Below, piece after piece: positions 7,501-8,051 of a DNA stretch of 8,051 bases. The stretch's first letter is position 1. Each line of letters opens with the position of its first letter. The stretch comes from Planctomycetota bacterium. GTDB lineage: Bacteria > Planctomycetota > Phycisphaerae > UBA1845 > Fen-1342. Location: positions 1 through 8,051 of the forward strand of contig JAUWXH010000066.1 in assembly GCA_030616465.1 (NCBI GenBank), written 5' to 3'. A model generated the notes under the pieces. It had not been told where the DNA came from. It worked only from the letters and a program-made list of their open reading frames with translations, and did not search any database. Both the position numbers and the translations under genes were made by a program.

Positions 7501-7852
7501 CAGCACCGACCCGGACTACAACGGGCTGAATGCCGCCGACGTTTCCGTGACCAACCTCGACGACGACGGGGCTGGTGTGACCGTTTCGAGCATCGTTCCT
7601 GACTCGATGCAAGCGGGCACGCAGGTGGACGTCATCATCAGCGGCTCCGGCTTCGTGGACGGTGCGAGCGTGACGTTTGAGAATGGTGCTGGCGTGGCTC
7701 CGACTGCCGACGTGACTTCGGTCAACAGCACGACGATCGAAGCGGTGATCACCGCACACAAGAACGCCAAGGCTGCGGCGTGGGATGTTCGCGTGACGAA
7801 TCCGGATGCTTCAACAGGCACGCTCACAGCCGGATTCACGGTGATCCGATGA
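4538..7852 (+). CDS. secreted S8 (subtilisin-like) protease with beta-sandwich, RCC1-like propeller and IPT/TIG domains
   Basis: This 1104-residue multidomain protein should be exported and cleave proteins at or outside the cell surface. A signal peptide (1-19, cleavage after ASA) is followed by a low-complexity linker with a repeated APGY motif (about 53-62). A fervidolysin-type inhibitory propeptide follows (about 78-150: FAPGEILLAFRPG ... VKYAEPNYIF). The S8 domain (about 165-470) has all key residues: D202 in VIDTGID, H256 in HGHGTHVAG, oxyanion N345 in ASAGNDG, and S419 in GTSMAAPHVAG. D228-N-D230-G-N232-G-Y-V-D236 resembles a calcium loop. C403 and C406 form a CxxC just before the catalytic serine. 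Then come a Calx-beta/Ig-like sandwich (479-591), seven RCC1-like units (594-893), a second copy of the sandwich (900-1012) and an IPT/TIG domain (1014-1104). No PEP-CTERM, dockerin or LPXTG tail is seen, so how it is retained or released is unknown. It follows the sigma/kinase operon and could be its target, but shared transcription is unproven. Confidence 0.96.
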   Translation: MSRIILLAAAWALAQLASAQPGNGSADAAQQEGIPADVRVEPDVAASEFPATAPGYTTAPGYNGDPTAALAENSDAEFAPGEILLAFRPGVAVAQVDAVRQAVAATQIKQFAQIGVHHWRLPPGLTVDQAVGALSANPNVKYAEPNYIFRAHVFPNDPYFYHSQWGMNNWGYLGMTPDADIDAPEAWDVQTGSADVVVGVIDTGIDYTHEDLADNIWANLGETIDGFDNDGNGYVDDVRGWDFRNDDNDPIDDHGHGTHVAGIIGAKGNNGIAVTGVNWTVTLMPLKFLDSAGYGWTDDAIEAVLYAAGFGVRVTNNSWGGGRKSRALEDAIESSGALFVASAGNDGSSRKQYPAAYDLDNVISVAATDWDDELWSFSNYGASWVDLGAPGVSVLSTAPTVNCTLCGNEDGVRSLSGTSMAAPHVAGVAALVMAEDPAMDILTIKGRILSGVDPLPSLEGKTLTGGRLNAFAAVPRPPGIIVTPVEGLVTTEAGTTDAFSVVLYCEPAADVSINLASSDLSEGTVSPASLIFTLADWHLPQQVIVTGVDDAIGDGNVTYTVLTAPAVSADPGYDGLDAADVSVTNLDDDGARAQDGSIVAWGAGGCGQSEWPHYGQSCVPEPNAGFVAVAVGGFHNLGLQADGSIVAWGAGGCGQSPPYHFGQSCVPAPNLDFVAVAAGGYHSLGLKADGSIAAFGANYYGQSDVPAPNTGFVAVAGGGAFSVGLKSDGSIVGWGSDSYGALNVPQPNSGFVALAAGGYHVLGLKADGSIVAWGAGDCQQPVGSFPHYGQSCPPAPNTGFVAVTAGSGHSLGLKADGSIVAWGRNDSGQCDVPAPNAGFVAIGQSRNHHNLALKAGGSIVPWGLNDQGQLYVPAPNTGFVAVAAGAFHSLGLVGLPPAPGITVTPTLGLVTTEAGGTDAFSVVLDTEPAADVTIDLASSDLSEGTVEPVTLVFTAADWNLPQQVIVTGVDDAIVDGNVPYTIVTAPAVSTDPDYNGLNAADVSVTNLDDDGAGVTVSSIVPDSMQAGTQVDVIISGSGFVDGASVTFENGAGVAPTADVTSVNSTTIEAVITAHKNAKAAAWDVRVTNPDASTGTLTAGFTVIR
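4691..4724 (+). repeat. 16-bp direct repeat, period 18 bp, in the protease linker
   Basis: ACCGCGCCCGGCTATA occurs at 4691-4706 and again at 4709-4724. It encodes two TAPGY units between signal peptide and propeptide. It is a small in-frame tandem duplication whose copy number could change by slippage without breaking the frame. Confidence 0.85.
5972..6310 (+). repeat. beta-sandwich domain repeat, copy 1 (339 bp)
   Basis: Encodes protease residues 479-591, beginning GIIVTPVEGLVTTEAG and ending SVTNLDDDGA. The pattern (VTTEAGxTxxFxVVLxxxPxADVxIxLxSSDxSEGTVxPxxLxFTxxDWxxPQxVxVTGVDD) is a Calx-beta/Ig-like extracellular sandwich common in large bacterial surface proteins. The acidic VDDA and NLDDDG turns could bind calcium. 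It has exactly the same length as copy 2. Confidence 0.85.
6317..7216 (+). repeat. seven RCC1-like propeller repeats
   Basis: Encodes protease residues 594-893. The seven units have lengths 47, 47, 39, 39, 49, 40 and 39. The core consensus is ADGSIVAWGxNxxGQxxVPAPNxGFVAVAAGxxHSLGLK, the short bacterial RCC1 repeat (RCC1_2-like). Seven units match the blade number of eukaryotic RCC1, so a closed seven-bladed propeller is plausible. Units 1, 2 and 5 carry an 8-10-residue loop insert with two cysteines each (C606/C618, C653/C665, C778/C792). Unit 6 has an aberrant GQSRNHHNLALK end, and unit 7 has GGS in place of DGS. Confidence 0.88.
7235..7573 (+). repeat. beta-sandwich domain repeat, copy 2 (339 bp)
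   Basis: Encodes protease residues 900-1012. It is 113 residues long, like copy 1, and identical at about 91 positions (80%). The longest exact DNA match I found by eye is 29 bp (6155-6183 versus 7418-7446). The offset between copies is 1263 bp, exactly 421 codons. Confidence 0.85.
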
Positions 7853-8051
7853 CCGTCGGCCGCAACCACCCGGCTCATCAGAAGACATCTGAACGCCGGT
7901 TGAATATTGCAGCGCCTGGCGGGTGAAAAGTGCAGCGCTCGATAAGTTGGCTGTAGGTTACCAGTGCGGAGTCCGGTTTGTCGAGGAGGGATCTCGGTTT
8001 CAGATCTTGGTGGGTGGCTGCGGGGGCGTGGCGGGCCTCTTCGGTGGAAGG
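7853..8051. other. downstream region with no identified gene
   Basis: The last 199 bp contain no gene I can name. No convincing terminator follows the protease; only a 5-bp TCAGA/TCTGA stem (7878-7892) without a T-run is visible. On the - strand one frame is open from the right edge to a TGA at 7880-7878 (57 codons), and could be the C-terminal tail of a gene entering from the right. I recognise no family in it. On the + strand a frame from a GTG at 7923 runs off the right edge, without a good ribosome binding site. Confidence 0.5.
7908..7938. repeat. pair of TGCAGCGC direct repeats, possible mobile-element end
   Basis: TGCAGCGC occurs at 7908-7915 and 7931-7938, 23 bp apart, with GTGAAAAG just before the second copy. 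Repeated short motifs of this spacing next to a leading TG are seen at the ends of IS21-family elements. No transposase is visible in the window, so this assignment is tentative. Confidence 0.25.

Noticed and set aside
7878..7892. TCAGA-AGACA-TCTGA as a terminator of the protease gene
   Set aside because: Only a 5-bp, AT-containing stem and no following T-run; too weak to call.

Overview
The window is GC-rich and tightly coded on the + strand. It carries three large genes: a small ECF sigma factor (239-820), a transmembrane Ser/Thr protein kinase with a TPR-rich C-terminal half (838-4368), and a very large secreted subtilisin-like protease (4538-7852). The pairing of a TIGR02999-type (Sigma70_ECF) sigma factor with a Hanks-type kinase is characteristic of Planctomycetes and relatives. 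So are the kinase's N-terminal region before the catalytic domain, its GELDWIVMKCLEKDRARRYE block and its PPSRLYRFRKFVRRN juxtamembrane run. A planctomycete or close relative, perhaps a metagenome-derived genome, is the likely source; this rests on family resemblance, not on a marker gene.

Layout. Positions 1-164, read on the - strand, encode the N-terminal part of an IS5-family transposase that runs off the left edge. No usable start codon is visible for it, so it looks like a remnant. A plausible housekeeping promoter for the sigma gene (163-193) lies at the end of the recognisable transposase sequence. Sigma factor and kinase are separated by 17 bp and are almost certainly co-transcribed. 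A 169-bp gap follows, with a perfect 7-bp GC hairpin and two near-identical Shine-Dalgarno/start-like motifs 93 bp apart; the second starts the protease. The last 199 bp contain no gene I can identify, but have a pair of TGCAGCGC repeats that could belong to another mobile element.

How the genes may work together (inference). The kinase places its catalytic domain in the cytoplasm and its TPR array beyond one membrane helix, so it could sense a protein or stress outside the cytoplasm. No anti-sigma factor is encoded nearby. The sigma factor lacks the usual acidic residues in its region 2.2 and has a threonine (T56) in their midst. That fits the idea, shown for the EcfP/PknT pair of Vibrio, that phosphorylation by the partner kinase switches the sigma factor on. 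The protease next door has a signal peptide, an inhibitory propeptide, an intact S8 catalytic triad, two 80%-identical beta-sandwich domains flanking a seven-unit RCC1-like propeller, and a terminal IPT/TIG domain. It could be a surface or secreted target of the regulator.

The most unusual structures are internal repeats: a 54-bp exact duplication in the kinase TPR array, in-frame indels in two TPR units, direct repeats of 339 bp that could excise the propeller in frame, and cysteine-bearing loop insertions in three of the seven blades.
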